A stretch of 33,086 nucleotides of DNA from Deltaproteobacteria bacterium (GCA_030592345.1 JAUVJO010000005.1:1-33086), one strand, 5' to 3'. Shown: positions 7,322-16,570, numbered from the stretch's first letter. Notes: generated from the sequence alone by a model not told the origin. Numbers and translations are program-made.

Positions 7322-8404
7322 ATGGCAAAGATAGATGCATTCTTCAAATTAATGCACGAGCAAGGGGCCTCTGACCTCCACCTCGCCGCAGGCGAACCAC
7401 CAATGGTGCGAATTGTTGGTGACATCGAGCGCATCAAGTACCCCGTACTCGACAATGACGCACTCAGAGCCATGCTCTACGAAATCACGCCCGAAGACAA
7501 GATAAAGGTCTTTGAAGAGACCGGAGATGTCGATTTTGGATATGAGATCCTTGGTCTTGCCCGCTACCGGGCAAATTTCTTCATGCAAAAAAACGGTATC
7601 GGGGCGGTCTTCCGGGAAATTCCCAGTATCATCTCGACTGTGCAGCAACTAGGGCTGCCGCAAGTTGTATCCAAGCTAGCGTCCCTTCCACGCGGTCTGG
7701 TGCTGGTCACGGGTCCCACTGGAAGCGGTAAATCTACAACACTGGCAGCTATTATCGACCAGGCCAACAGGATTCGAAAAGACCACATTATTACGATTGA
7801 AGACCCCATTGAATTCGTCCACAATAGTCAAGGGTGTATTGTGAATCAGCGGGAAATTGGCGTCCATACGAGGTCTTTTGAAGCGGCTCTTCGAGGCGCA
7901 CTTCGTGAAGATCCCGACATTATTCTTGTGGGTGAAATGAGAGATCTTGAGACCATTTCCTTGGCTATCGAGGCAGCCACAACCGGACATCTTGTCTTTG
8001 GCACTGTGCACACTACAAGTGCCATCAGCACCGTGGACCGCGTGGTCGAGGTCTTTCCTGCCGCCCAGCAAGAACACGTTCGATCAACCCTTGCAGATGG
8101 CTTGCGTGCCGTGTTGGCCCAGGTTCTTTTCAAACGGGTGGACAAGAAGGGCCGGTGTGTAGCACTGGAAATCATGATTGCCACCCCAGCGGTCCGCAAC
8201 CTTATTCGTGAGGGCAAATCCCACCAGATCCCCTCCATGATACAAGCAGGAAAAAAATACGGCATGCAGCTTTTAGACGATGCGATCATGGACCTATATA
8301 AGAGGCGATGGATCGGTGCGGATGAGGCGTATGCCAAATCGAATGACAAGAAGAGATTTCGGCCCCTTCTGAAGAGTGCCCCTGCTGATTTTACGGAAGT
8401 ATAA
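7322..8404 (+). CDS. pilT: Type IV pilus retraction ATPase PilT
   Basis: PilT is a hexameric cytoplasmic ATPase that depolymerises type IV pili, giving twitching motility. The 360 residues have the N-terminal PAS-like domain (to about residue 105) and a RecA-like core with Walker A GPTGSGKST (131-139), Asp box (IITIEDPIEFVH), Walker B (PDIILVGEMRD) and His box (GHLVFGTVHTTSA). The PilT-specific C-terminal motif appears as AVRNLIREGK (AIRNLIRE in the canonical form), which separates retraction from extension ATPases. The length is typical of the family (340-370). It is followed by a second pilT-like gene; no pilin or pilus assembly genes are in the window. Confidence 0.93.
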   Translation: MAKIDAFFKLMHEQGASDLHLAAGEPPMVRIVGDIERIKYPVLDNDALRAMLYEITPEDKIKVFEETGDVDFGYEILGLARYRANFFMQKNGIGAVFREIPSIISTVQQLGLPQVVSKLASLPRGLVLVTGPTGSGKSTTLAAIIDQANRIRKDHIITIEDPIEFVHNSQGCIVNQREIGVHTRSFEAALRGALREDPDIILVGEMRDLETISLAIEAATTGHLVFGTVHTTSAISTVDRVVEVFPAAQQEHVRSTLADGLRAVLAQVLFKRVDKKGRCVALEIMIATPAVRNLIREGKSHQIPSMIQAGKKYGMQLLDDAIMDLYKRRWIGADEAYAKSNDKKRFRPLLKSAPADFTEV

Positions 8405-8785
8405 GGAGCTGAAAGCTCAAAGCTGAAAGTGGAGAGTTGAAAGTGGAGAGTTGAAAGCCAAAAAGGGAGGGCGGTTCTTTTTGGTTAAATTTTTGGTAAG
8501 CGTTCACAGGTTCAGGGTTCAACGTTCAGGGTTAGGGAAAAGACTGAAATTGGATCCCCGAAATCCTCGTAAAAAATGCGGGTTTTGCCACATCATTGCC
8601 AAGTGCCGTGTTCCGGATTTGTGGGGATTTGGAAGCGGTCGGTTTTCCCCTACAAAACGTTTACAAAATGGCGTATGAAGATGAGAATACAACCTTTGAA
8701 CCCCTGAACCTTTGAACCCGTGAACGGTTACAACTTTTGTTACCTTTGAGCTTTCAGCTTTCAGCTTTCGGCTTTCATCCTTCAG
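8402..8785. repeat. Intergenic nested inverted arms of degenerate short repeats
   Basis: The 391-bp gap between the two pil ATPase genes is a large imperfect palindrome. The outer left arm (8406-8460) is made of AGCTGAAAG / GAGAGTTGAAAG units, answered on the right (8745-8778) by TGAGCTTTCAGCTTTC units. The inner left arm (8500-8535) has GGTTCAGGGTTCAACG, answered by CCTTTGAACCCCTGAACC (8693-8710) and further units to 8731. The unique core of about 150 bp (8537-8690) has no recognised gene. Similar arms occur at about 11605, 16174 and 17843. Confidence 0.75.
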
Positions 8786-8795
8786 GGAAGATGAC

Positions 8796-9977
8796 ATGAG
8801 AAAACAACAAGTAGATTATATCATGACCAGGATGCTAGACTCGCACAGCAATGTGTCCGATCTGAACATTACCGTGGGTAAACCGTTTCAAGTGGAAAGC
8901 GATGGCGAACTGTGCCCTGTGGAGTTGGAGCCCCCTTTTGCTGAACTGACCCCTTTTCAGGCGGAGACATTCGCCTTGAACCTCCTCAACGGTGACCGTC
9001 GTTTGATTGAAACCCTTGTCGAAGAAGGGTCCTGCGACATGTCGTATCATCTTCCGGGCAAGGCCCGCTTCAGGGTCAACATCTTTTCCCAAAAAAGCAA
9101 TTATGCTATCGTATTGAGAAGACTGGAGACCAAAATTCCCACGTGCAAGGACCTTCACCTTCCAGAGACCTTTTACAAGATGGCTGAGGAAAAAAACGGC
9201 CTTATTCTGGTCACAGGAGCGACCGGGACGGGCAAGACTACCTCCCTGGCAGCCCTACTGAATGAAATCAACGAAAAGAAATCGGTCCATATAGTGACCT
9301 TGGAAGACCCGATCGAATACGAGCATCCCCACAGAAAGGCCACCTTCAACCAACGGGAGATGGGCACTAACTTTGACACCTTTGCCAACGGGCTCCGGGC
9401 TGCTCTGCGACAAGCCCCCAAGGTCATCCTGGTGGGTGAAATGCGCGACCGGGAGACCGTGGAGATTGGGCTGAATGCAGCCGAGACCGGCCATCTTGTA
9501 TTGACCACTCTCCACACAGTGGATGCAGGACAAACCATCAATCGTATCATTGGCATGTTTAATACCGACGAGGAAAACCAGATCCGTGTCCGATTGGCCG
9601 ACTCCATCCGCTGGATCGTTTCGCAGAGGCTTCTTCCCAAGGTGGACGGTGGTCGTGTGCCCGCCTTTGAGATTATGGGGACAAACCTCAGGGTAAAGGA
9701 AGCCATCATCCACGGCGAGTCTGAAGGAAAAACCTTTTACGAGATGATAGAGGCTGGCGAGGCATTTGGAATGACCACCTTTGACAAATACATCACAGGT
9801 CTTTACGAACAAGGCCTGATCACCGAAGAAACCGCTTACGCCTATGCATCCCGCAAACCAATCGTGGGGCGGGGAATTGATCAAATAAAGAGCGCACGTG
9901 GAGAAAAAACCACGGACATTGAAGACCTGGAAGTCGATGTAGCTTATGGACGCCAACAAAAAAAAGGGGTTTGGTAG
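8796..9977 (+). CDS. pilU: PilT/PilU-type pilus retraction ATPase
   Basis: This is a second 393-residue member of the PilT family, with Walker A GATGTGKTT (141-149), the Asp box HIVTLEDPIEYEHP, Walker B KVILVGEMRD and the His box GHLVLTTLHTVDA. The C-terminal region reads AFEIMGTNLRVKEAIIHGE, where the canonical AIRNLIRE is degenerate, as in PilU and other accessory retraction ATPases. The C-terminal 40 residues after VGRGIDQ are an extension rich in charged residues. It probably assists PilT or acts on a second pilus machine; the pilU label follows its position and degenerate motif and is tentative. It is followed after 10 bp by the zinc-ribbon/receiver gene, so the two are likely one unit. 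Confidence 0.85.
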   Translation: MRKQQVDYIMTRMLDSHSNVSDLNITVGKPFQVESDGELCPVELEPPFAELTPFQAETFALNLLNGDRRLIETLVEEGSCDMSYHLPGKARFRVNIFSQKSNYAIVLRRLETKIPTCKDLHLPETFYKMAEEKNGLILVTGATGTGKTTSLAALLNEINEKKSVHIVTLEDPIEYEHPHRKATFNQREMGTNFDTFANGLRAALRQAPKVILVGEMRDRETVEIGLNAAETGHLVLTTLHTVDAGQTINRIIGMFNTDEENQIRVRLADSIRWIVSQRLLPKVDGGRVPAFEIMGTNLRVKEAIIHGESEGKTFYEMIEAGEAFGMTTFDKYITGLYEQGLITEETAYAYASRKPIVGRGIDQIKSARGEKTTDIEDLEVDVAYGRQQKKGVW

Positions 9978-9987
9978 ATACTGAACC

Positions 9988-10656
9988 ATGGAAATCGTTT
10001 GCCAGAATTGTCAAAGCAGGTTCAAGGTTGCCCGCGAAAAGCTACCGTCAGGACGCACTGTTTCCATAAAGTGCCCAAAATGTAAGGGCAAGATAGATAT
10101 TGAGACTGATACCGATCTTGAGGGAAAGGCAGCCACACGACCCGGCAATCCGGAGAGCATACTCAGCAAGGTCGACTCCGGGGCCTATGATCCCGCGGAA
10201 AGCCCCTTTGATTATGTTCAAGCAGGGATGCGAACGGCCCTGCTCTGTGAGTATGATCGGAAAATCAAACAAAAGTTTCGGGGTATCCTTGAAGGCATGA
10301 ACTATCAGGTTGTAGAAGCTGACTCAGCTCGTCATGCTTTGAAGTATATGCGGCTTCATATCTATGACATCGTCGTTGTGAATGAAACCTTTGAGGCCAC
10401 CAGTGCTGAATCAAACCACGTGGTTCAATATCTGGCCCTGCTTCCTATGCATATCCGGCGAAACATGTTTGTAGTCCTCCTTGGCAATAATTATAGGACC
10501 ACGGACAACATGATAGCCCTCAACATAAGTGTAAACCTCGTCGTGAACTCGCAATCCGCAGACGACATGAACAACATCCTGAAAGTCGCCTTGGCACAGC
10601 ACGAAGAGTTCTACCACGTCTTCAAGGAATTCCTGAAACAAGCAGGCCGTGCCTGA
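9988..10656 (+). CDS. Zinc-ribbon protein with degenerate response-receiver domain
   Basis: The 222 residues begin with an MJ0042-type zinc ribbon (Cys5, Cys8, Cys29, Cys32; CQNC and CPKC). An acidic, Gly-rich linker follows, then a CheY-like domain from about residue 87 (MRTALLCEYDRKIKQKF). In the third strand the phospho-acceptor site reads YDIVVVNETFE, with Asn where Asp is expected, and the conserved Lys of strand five is not seen (FVVLLGNNYRT, then VNLVVNSQSADD). The domain is therefore probably unable to be phosphorylated and would act as a protein interaction module. It is the last gene after the two pilus ATPases, 10 bp downstream, so a role in controlling pili or surface motility is likely by context only. 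Confidence 0.75.
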   Translation: MEIVCQNCQSRFKVAREKLPSGRTVSIKCPKCKGKIDIETDTDLEGKAATRPGNPESILSKVDSGAYDPAESPFDYVQAGMRTALLCEYDRKIKQKFRGILEGMNYQVVEADSARHALKYMRLHIYDIVVVNETFEATSAESNHVVQYLALLPMHIRRNMFVVLLGNNYRTTDNMIALNISVNLVVNSQSADDMNNILKVALAQHEEFYHVFKEFLKQAGRA

Positions 10657-10664
10657 TATCGGGT

Positions 10665-10760
10665 TATCGTACCCGTTCACGGTTCACTGTTGTCCGTTAT
10701 TGGTTATTTGTTGTCTGTCCTCCGACCTCCGACCTCCGACCTCTGTCCTCCCCGTCGGTG
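10665..10760. repeat. Short-repeat array running into the coaX 3' end
   Basis: CCGTTCACGGTTCAC (about 10673-10687) is answered by CGGTGAACGG (10756-10765). Between them lie three CTCCGAC units (10719-10741). The array lies mostly inside the coaX reading frame and encodes its last ~20 residues. Confidence 0.7.
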
Positions 10761-11563
10761 AACGGAAACGGAAAACTGTTAGAGGTTACACCATTGCCTT
10801 GCACGTTGCCGTAAATGATTCTAAGCCCTTCTAACGTGAGATGTGGCTCAACGACCTCAATGGTCTGTGCCACTTCTGCCATCAGCTCGGCCAGCCCACC
10901 TGTGGCAATAACCCTTGGCACGGATGTCATCTCCTCTTTGATGCGGTGCACGATTCCATCGATAAGTCCTGCGTAACCGAATATTATTCCTGCGTTCATG
11001 CTGCTGATAGTGTCCTTGGCAATCACGCACTTGGGTCGCATAAAGATCTCAACCCGTGGCAGCTTAGATGCCTTTTGGAAGAGTGCTTCCGAAGAAATCA
11101 AGATCCCGGGACTGATGGCACCGCCCAGATAGGCGCCTTCATCGGAGATGCAGTCAAATGTCGTTGCAGTACCAAAGTCAACCACGACCAGGCTTGTGCG
11201 GTATTTGTGAAAGGCTGCGACCGCATTCACAAGGCGATCTGCCCCAACCTCCTTTGGATTATCGTATAGAATGGGCATCTCCTTGAATGTAGCCGCATCG
11301 ACCCACACGGGTTTCTGATGAAGGTATTTCGTGCAAAAACTGTTTAGTATGTTTACCATAGGGGGTACGACACACGAGATGATGGTTCCTCTCACTGACT
11401 CGATGACCGCCCCCTCGGAAGAAAAGAGATTCCTGATCAACAGGTGAAACTCGTCCTCTGTCACGTCTTTTTCGGTTCTGACCCGCCAGTGATTAATGAG
11501 ATCTTCACCACGGTAGACCCCGATCACAGTGTTTGTATTTCCGACATCGATAGCGAGAAGCAT
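10697..11563 (-). CDS. coaX: Type III pantothenate kinase CoaX
   Basis: CoaX phosphorylates pantothenate in the first step of coenzyme A synthesis, using ATP and a monovalent cation; it does not respond to CoA feedback. The 288 residues have the ASKHA-fold phosphate-binding start MLLAIDVGNTNTVIGVY, the motif GADRLVNAVAAFH, the second phosphate loop VVDFGTATTFDCI, the glycine-rich GGAISPGI and the C-terminal VIATGGLAEL. Type III enzymes usually have 250-265 residues. The final ~28 residues (after IIYGNVQGN) come from a repeat array (RGRRSEVGGQTTNNQ), so this tail is probably an add-on. Upstream lies a structured repeat (11605-11790), and there is no birA beside it, unlike in many genomes. Confidence 0.93.
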   Translation of the reverse strand: MLLAIDVGNTNTVIGVYRGEDLINHWRVRTEKDVTEDEFHLLIRNLFSSEGAVIESVRGTIISCVVPPMVNILNSFCTKYLHQKPVWVDAATFKEMPILYDNPKEVGADRLVNAVAAFHKYRTSLVVVDFGTATTFDCISDEGAYLGGAISPGILISSEALFQKASKLPRVEIFMRPKCVIAKDTISSMNAGIIFGYAGLIDGIVHRIKEEMTSVPRVIATGGLAELMAEVAQTIEVVEPHLTLEGLRIIYGNVQGNGVTSNSFPFPFTDGEDRGRRSEVGGQTTNNQ

Positions 11564-11604
11564 TCTTTTGTTTATCCTGCAAGGAAAAATGCGCCTATAG
11601 TGAA

Positions 11605-11790
11605 ACCTGGGTTGAGCGGTTCAGCGTTCAAAGTTCCGGGTTGAAACGCCCTAACTGGCTGTCATCAAAAGGAAAATAGGTTGATAGGTGCAAATGCCAT
11701 GTTTCACCCAATGGGTGAAAGAGGCTAATCTGAATCATGCCTCAAGCGCCATGAATAAAGTTAAGGATATCAGCAGACTATAACCTTTGA
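11605..11790 (+). repeat. ~190-bp structured intergenic repeat, copy 1
   Basis: This stretch is about 80 percent alike by eye to 17843-18035. Both start with (C/T)GGGTTGAGCGGTTCAGCG, contain GTGCAAATG(C/T)CAT, two hairpins and the block AGAGGCTAATCTGAATCAT, and end GGATATCAG(C/T)AGACTATAACC. The hairpins here are TTTCACCC-AAT-GGGTGAAA (11702-11720) and GAGGC...GCCTC (11721-11743). It lies 42 bp upstream of coaX, in opposite reading sense. It could be a non-autonomous mobile palindrome or a structured RNA element. Confidence 0.75.
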
Positions 11791-11896
11791 ATCTTGAACC
11801 CTGAACCGCTCATTTTAGGTGAAAGTTCAAGGCTGAAAGCTCAAAGCTGAAACAATCATAGAGGCATTTCTTTCCTCCCCTTTGGGCTTTCAGCTT
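11791..11896. repeat. Degenerate GAAAGTTCAAGG / AGCTGAAAGC arms
   Basis: The units TTGAACCCTGAACCGCTCA (11794-11812), GGCTGAAAGCTCAAAGCTG (11832-11850) and GGGCTTTCAGCTTTCAC (11884-11900) form inverted arms. The first answers TGAGCGGTTCAGCGTTCAA at the left end of the 11605 repeat. The last overlaps the final codons of folP. Confidence 0.65.
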
Positions 11897-12775
11897 TCAC
11901 TCCACAGGGACCATTGTCGGGTCCTTGATCGCATCAACCAGTTCTACGGTCAGCTTTGTCCGTCTCACATCATGGACCCGTACTATATGGGCACCGCTTA
12001 GAACAGCAGCAGCGACTGCAGCCTGTGTACCCGCTTCACGACACTCGTCTTCCGGACCCAATATTTTAATGATAAAGGATTTTCGTGAAGGCCCAATCAG
12101 GACGGGAACACCGAGGGCTTGGAACGCTGAAAGGTGTTTGATAAGAAGTAAGTTATGAGTGAGTGTTTTCCCAAAACCGAGACCAGGATCCACAATAATC
12201 TTTGTACGGTCAATACCCGCGTGTTCTGCCATTTGAATGGCATCTGCCAAAAAGCTTTTCACCTCTCCAACCACGTCTTCATAACGGGGATCGATCTGCA
12301 TGGCCTTTGGTGTCCCCTTCATGTGCATCAAGATAACCGGCACATCTGCCTCAGCCACCACGCCCGCCATGGCCGGATCAAGCTTGAGGGCCCCAATATC
12401 ATTGACTATGGAAGCGCCGGCTGAAATGGCATGGCCTGCCACTTCGGCCTTACTGGTGTCAATGGATATTGGAACCGAAAGGCGGGTGGAAAGTTCTTCA
12501 ATCACGGCAACGACACGGCGAATCTCCTCTTGTGCTGGTACCGACCCTGAAAATGGGCGCGATGATTCCCCTCCTACATCAATGATATCAGCCCCCTCTG
12601 CTGCCAGGGCTTCGCCGTGGGCAATGGCCTTTTCCTTGTCAAAAAAGAGACCGCCGTCTGAAAATGAATCGGGCGTCACATTCAGGACGCCCATGATTAA
12701 GGTACGTTTGCCTATGGTCAGCCAAAAGGGACCGCATTGAAGCTTGAATACCGATGCCTTGTCCATTCGGCTCAA
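11897..12775 (-). CDS. folP: Dihydropteroate synthase FolP
   Basis: FolP condenses p-aminobenzoate with dihydropterin pyrophosphate in folate synthesis and is the sulfonamide target. The 292-residue TIM barrel has the family motifs [68 protein letters not shown] and GPSRKSFI. Start TTG 12775 shares a base with the ftsH stop (TTGA), consistent with coupling; the ATG at 12766 is an alternative. It is the last gene of tilS-ftsH-folP, an order common in proteobacteria. The final codons run into a short-repeat arm (TTTCAGCTTTCAC on the plus strand). Confidence 0.95.
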   Translation of the reverse strand: MSRMDKASVFKLQCGPFWLTIGKRTLIMGVLNVTPDSFSDGGLFFDKEKAIAHGEALAAEGADIIDVGGESSRPFSGSVPAQEEIRRVVAVIEELSTRLSVPISIDTSKAEVAGHAISAGASIVNDIGALKLDPAMAGVVAEADVPVILMHMKGTPKAMQIDPRYEDVVGEVKSFLADAIQMAEHAGIDRTKIIVDPGLGFGKTLTHNLLLIKHLSAFQALGVPVLIGPSRKSFIIKILGPEDECREAGTQAAVAAAVLSGAHIVRVHDVRRTKLTVELVDAIKDPTMVPVE

Positions 12776-14658
12776 CTGGGAACTGGTCGGAGTTGCTGAG
12801 GTGCCTGACCCTTGGCTTCATCCCGGGCCTGGGCCTCGCCCTTTTCTTCCTTTGCTTCACCTGCCGCAGCAACATCTCCTGCCACGATGGCCTCTATATC
12901 GCTCAGTGTTAAGGTCTCCCTGTCAAGCAGGGCCTGTGCCACGGCGTGGAGGCTGTCAATATGCTTTGCGAGGATGTTCTTGGCCCTTTCGTAGGCATCT
13001 GAAACGAACTGTCTAACATCCTTGTCGATAAGCATTGCCGTCTCTTCGCTGTAGTCCCGATGTTGAGCAAACTCTCTGCCAAGGAAGATCTGCTCTTCTT
13101 TCTGACCAAAGCTCAACGGACCAAGTTCCTCACTCATGCCCCACTCGCAGACCATCTTGCGGGCAATTTCCGTGGCCCGCTCAATGTCATTGCCGGCACC
13201 GGTCGTCATCTCCTTGAGAACAAGCTCTTCAGCCGCCCGCCCCCCCATAAGCACGGCGAGATTGCCAAGGAGGTATTTTTTCGGATAGGTATGCTTTTCA
13301 TCCATAGGAAGTTGTTGGGTAAGCCCCAGGGCACGCCCCCTGGGTATGATGGTGACCTTGTGAATCGGGTCGGTTCCGGGAATCATCTTGGCAACCAGGG
13401 TGTGGCCTGCTTCATGGTATGCCGTATTTCTCTTTTCTTCTTCGGTGATGATCAGACTCTTGCGGGCTGTCCCCATCAGCACCTTATCTTTGGCCTCCTC
13501 AAAGTCAGCCATCTCCAAACGTTCCTTGTCAAACCGAGCCGCCAGAAGTGCTGCCTCATTGACCATGTTTTCAAGGTCAGCCCCGGAGAACCCGGGTGTG
13601 CCACGTGCAAGCACGGACAAATCAACATCTTCTGCCACTGGTGTCTTGCTGCTGTGGACCTTTAGAATCCCTTCACGACCCTTTATATCAGGGACAGGCA
13701 CGACCACCTGTCGGTCAAAACGGCCAGGCCGGGTAAGGGCCGGGTCCAGGATATCAGGTCGGTTTGTCGCCGATATCAGAATCACGCCTTCGTTTGATTC
13801 AAAACCATCCATCTCTACGAGCAGTTGGTTCAAAGTCTGTTCTCTTTCGTCGTGTCCCCCTCCCAGACCAGCACCCCTGTGTCGACCTACCGCGTCAATT
13901 TCGTCGATAAAAATAATGCAAGGGGCGTTTTTTTTCCCCTGAACAAAAAGATCCCTGACCCTGGAGGCCCCGACTCCTACAAACATCTCCACAAAATCCG
14001 AACCGCTAATACTGAAGAAAGGGACTCCCGCCTCCCCTGCAATGGCTCGTGCCAAAAGAGTCTTCCCGGTGCCTGGGGCTCCCATTAGAAGGACACCCTT
14101 TGGGATTCTGCCTCCTAAGCGGGTAAATTTCTTAGGGTCTTTCAAAAAATCGATGATCTCACTCAGTTCTTCCTTGGCCTCGTCAATCCCTGCAACATCT
14201 TCAAACGTTACCTTGGCAGACTGGTCTGAAAGGAGTCTTGCCCTGCTCTTTCCAAAAGACAGCGCCTTGCCCCCTCCCCCCTGCATCTGGCGCATAAAGA
14301 AGATCCACACGGCAATCAACAGAATCATTGGGAACCAGGAAACCAGGACCGTCATGTACCACGGGGATTCGACAGGCGGTTTGGCCTTAATGGTTACCCC
14401 GTGACTTCTCAAGATCTTGATCAAGTCTGCATCATGAGGTGCAAAGGTCTTGAAAGGCACTCCACTTGCGTTTGTGCCGGAGATCTGTTGGCCGCGAATC
14501 ACGACACCAGCAACTGCCCCCTTTTCCACCTCGGATATGAACTCGGTGTAGCTAATCTCTCTGTCCTGTACCCTCGACTGGTTGAACATATTGAAGAGCA
14601 AGATCATGACAAGACTTATGACCAGCCACAGGGCAAGATTTTTGTAAAAAGGATTCAA
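12772..14658 (-). CDS. ftsH: ATP-dependent zinc metalloprotease FtsH
   Basis: FtsH is the membrane-bound hexameric AAA+ protease that degrades misfolded membrane proteins and regulators such as LpxC or sigma-32. The 628 residues have two membrane segments (about 8-24 and 103-122) flanking a ~75-residue periplasmic domain. They also have Walker A GAPGTGKT (193-200), Walker B IIFIDE (248-253), the second region of homology ([20 protein letters not shown]) and the zinc site HEAGH (415-419). The C-terminus is Ala/Glu/Lys-rich. The start is TTG 14658, with a perfect AAGGAGG eight bases upstream deciding it. tilS is upstream and folP overlaps downstream. The length is normal for the family. Confidence 0.97.
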   Translation of the reverse strand: MNPFYKNLALWLVISLVMILLFNMFNQSRVQDREISYTEFISEVEKGAVAGVVIRGQQISGTNASGVPFKTFAPHDADLIKILRSHGVTIKAKPPVESPWYMTVLVSWFPMILLIAVWIFFMRQMQGGGGKALSFGKSRARLLSDQSAKVTFEDVAGIDEAKEELSEIIDFLKDPKKFTRLGGRIPKGVLLMGAPGTGKTLLARAIAGEAGVPFFSISGSDFVEMFVGVGASRVRDLFVQGKKNAPCIIFIDEIDAVGRHRGAGLGGGHDEREQTLNQLLVEMDGFESNEGVILISATNRPDILDPALTRPGRFDRQVVVPVPDIKGREGILKVHSSKTPVAEDVDLSVLARGTPGFSGADLENMVNEAALLAARFDKERLEMADFEEAKDKVLMGTARKSLIITEEEKRNTAYHEAGHTLVAKMIPGTDPIHKVTIIPRGRALGLTQQLPMDEKHTYPKKYLLGNLAVLMGGRAAEELVLKEMTTGAGNDIERATEIARKMVCEWGMSEELGPLSFGQKEEQIFLGREFAQHRDYSEETAMLIDKDVRQFVSDAYERAKNILAKHIDSLHAVAQALLDRETLTLSDIEAIVAGDVAAAGEAKEEKGEAQARDEAKGQAPQQLRPVPS

Positions 14659-14748
14659 TAAAACGACCTCCTTAGAATAGTCTGGTATTGTTTTGCAATA
14701 AACTTATTGGAATATAATACACTATGAGTCCCTTTTCAATCTTTTTGA

Positions 14749-16161
14749 TCATGCCGGCAAGATCTCGGCTTTGAGCACCCTTTCTGTTTTTTCCGTCACC
14801 TTAACCGAATCGCTTATCCGGTATCCTCCCACCCATATGATAGTGCCACCACTGAGCAGCAGGGGGCATCGGTGCCTCTTTGACCTGGAAACCTTATGGT
14901 TGATGAAAAATGCCTTTAGCTTTTGCGAACCATGCATCCCCAGGGGCCTGAACCGGTCTCCGTCCCTAAAGTTTCTGACCATCAACGGAAATGATAACGT
15001 AGACAGGTCAAAAAACGCCGTGGTGGAAGGATATCTTCCAAACTCATCAACTCTTTTTGCCTCACACACCAAAAGGTTAATTAATGCACCGATCTCCCGG
15101 ATAAGGGTCGTCCCTGTCCCGGCTATGTGATACTCAAACCCGGGCCTTTTCGCGGGCGGTCCGAGCAAGAACACGACTTCATCCCAATCACGGACTACGC
15201 TAATGCCGTAGGGAAGATCCACCCGCCCTGATGGACAATCCCCCCTGGCAAGTCGAACCACCGCTTCTACGTGGTTATGCCCTAATCGCCTCAAGCTACC
15301 CTTTAATAACAACACGGCGTGGCGCACACATCGGCGCAAGAGCGCCGGGTGTAAATGAGCCAGGCCGTGGGCTGAAAGCGTTAGGTGGTCTGTTGTCTGC
15401 TCTAATACAAAATCCTGAAAAACGCCACCTACCTGCCGGGCCCAAAAATCCTCTTCTTCCCGCACAACAGAGGCGAGGCGGGTCAAGGCGTGAGCTGCCT
15501 TTGGGTTGAAATAATTAGTAATGAAAGGTAAGAGTTCGTGGCGAATCCTGTTCCGGAGGTATTTTGGATCGAGATTCGAATAATCCTCCACATATTCAAA
15601 GCCACCTTGTTTTAGAAACTCCAATACCTGTTCTCTTGTCAAATCTATAAGGGGCCGTATGACGCGCCCATCGCGTACTGGCGGGATACCGGCCAGGCCT
15701 GGTGGTCCTGTTCCTCGCAACAGGTGAATGAGAATTGATTCGGCATTGTCACTGGCTTGATGTCCAAGAGCAATCTTCTTTGCTCCATGCCTGGCCGACA
15801 CCTCATCGTAAAAGGCATAACGAAGCGCCCTGGCTGCCTCCTGAACGGACAACCGGTGCTCAGCACTATAAGAACCCACATCCCTTGAACCGATTTCGCA
15901 CGGGATCTGTAAATCTGAAGCTAGGCGCTTAACAAAAACGGCTTCCTGGTCTGCTCTTGCTCCTCGAAGCTGGTGGTTGAGGTGGGCCACCACCAGGCAA
16001 AGTGACCAATTAGCCCTCAGCGCGATAAGGCTGTGAAGGAGTGAGACAGAGTCGGGTCCACCAGACACACCGACCAGCACTGTGTCGCCAGGCTCCAGCA
16101 TGCGATAACGCCGGACAGTAGCCTCAACCGCTGCCACGAACGGGTTTTTGTTTCCAGACAT
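14749..16161 (-). CDS. tilS: tRNA(Ile)-lysidine synthase TilS
   Basis: TilS attaches lysine to C34 of the CAU-anticodon tRNA-Ile, changing its decoding from AUG to AUA; it is essential in most bacteria. The 470 residues begin with the N-type ATP pyrophosphatase domain: PP-loop SGGPDS (33-38), then HLNHQLRGARADQE and ALGHQASDNAESILIHLLRGTGPPGLAGIPP. A central substrate-binding region and the C-terminal TilS domain follow (VRNFRDGDRFRPLGMHGSQKLKAFF, then GYRISDSVKVTEKT). This is the long, three-domain form as in E. coli. It is the first gene of the tilS-ftsH-folP unit, 90 bp ahead of ftsH. No clear ribosome binding site precedes the ATG at 16161. Confidence 0.95.
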   Translation of the reverse strand: MSGNKNPFVAAVEATVRRYRMLEPGDTVLVGVSGGPDSVSLLHSLIALRANWSLCLVVAHLNHQLRGARADQEAVFVKRLASDLQIPCEIGSRDVGSYSAEHRLSVQEAARALRYAFYDEVSARHGAKKIALGHQASDNAESILIHLLRGTGPPGLAGIPPVRDGRVIRPLIDLTREQVLEFLKQGGFEYVEDYSNLDPKYLRNRIRHELLPFITNYFNPKAAHALTRLASVVREEEDFWARQVGGVFQDFVLEQTTDHLTLSAHGLAHLHPALLRRCVRHAVLLLKGSLRRLGHNHVEAVVRLARGDCPSGRVDLPYGISVVRDWDEVVFLLGPPAKRPGFEYHIAGTGTTLIREIGALINLLVCEAKRVDEFGRYPSTTAFFDLSTLSFPLMVRNFRDGDRFRPLGMHGSQKLKAFFINHKVSRSKRHRCPLLLSGGTIIWVGGYRISDSVKVTEKTERVLKAEILPA

Positions 16162-16173
16162 GGGTAGAATTTG

Positions 16174-16460
16174 CGGTTAGCCGGTTTGGCCCCTTAGCCG
16201 GTTTAGCCCGTTAGCCGTTGACGGGTTCAGAGTTCATCGTTCAGAGTTATCTTTTTTTGCTGATTTTGATCATAGGCTAGTCCCGCCCCTGGCGGGAATG
16301 AAACCTCCTCGATTGACTGCACGCCCTATCAGAGTCCCCTAACAGGGTAAAGGTGCGTCCAGCATGATCATATACACATCCTGTAACTCAACGGTTCATT
16401 TTTTCGGTTAACCTGGAACCCTGAACCTCTGAACCTGTGAACGCCTACACCCGGCTAACC
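16174..16460. repeat. Inverted repeat arms around a core upstream of tilS
   Basis: The left arm has GTTAGCCGG-type units (16174-16218) and then GGTTCAGAGTTCATCGTTC (16225-16243). The right arm answers with ACCCTGAACCTCTGAACC (16417-16434) and CCCGGCTAACCC (16449-16460). The same layout, with different unit sequences, is seen at 8402-8785, 11605-11896 and 17843-18090. The remainder of the 409-bp gap up to 16532 holds nothing else recognisable. Confidence 0.65.
16267..16370. repeat. 104-bp structured element with TGATCAT ends
   Basis: TGATCAT (16267-16273) is repeated inverted as ATGATCA (16364-16370). Inside are a CCCGCC-CCT-GGCGGG hairpin (16282-16296), and GCACGCCCT (16320-16328) opposite AGGGTAAAGGTGCG (16344-16357). 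It lies about 106 bp upstream of the tilS start and could be read as its leader. It resembles no riboswitch class I know; a mobile palindrome is equally possible. Confidence 0.5.
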
Positions 16461-16532
16461 CATATTAGTAGGAACATTAAGGTATTCAAGAAAGTTGAGT
16501 CAAGGAAAAAGAAGTGTCGGCATCTTTTGCCG

Positions 16533-16561
16533 TTGATATTGAACGCCCTTTGCGCTATTTA
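16533..16561 (+). promoter_or_regulatory. Promoter of the SRP RNA
   Basis: TTGATA (16533-16538) and TATTTA (16556-16561) are separated by 17 bp. The -10 box ends 9 bp before the first base of the predicted RNA at 16571, the right distance for a transcription start. Confidence 0.6.
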
Positions 16562-16570
16562 ATGGAGTTA

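Noticed and set aside
16282-16360. tRNA-like or riboswitch in the tilS upstream region
   Set aside because: No cloverleaf, T-loop (GTTCGA) or known riboswitch core could be placed; it is kept only as an unnamed structured element.
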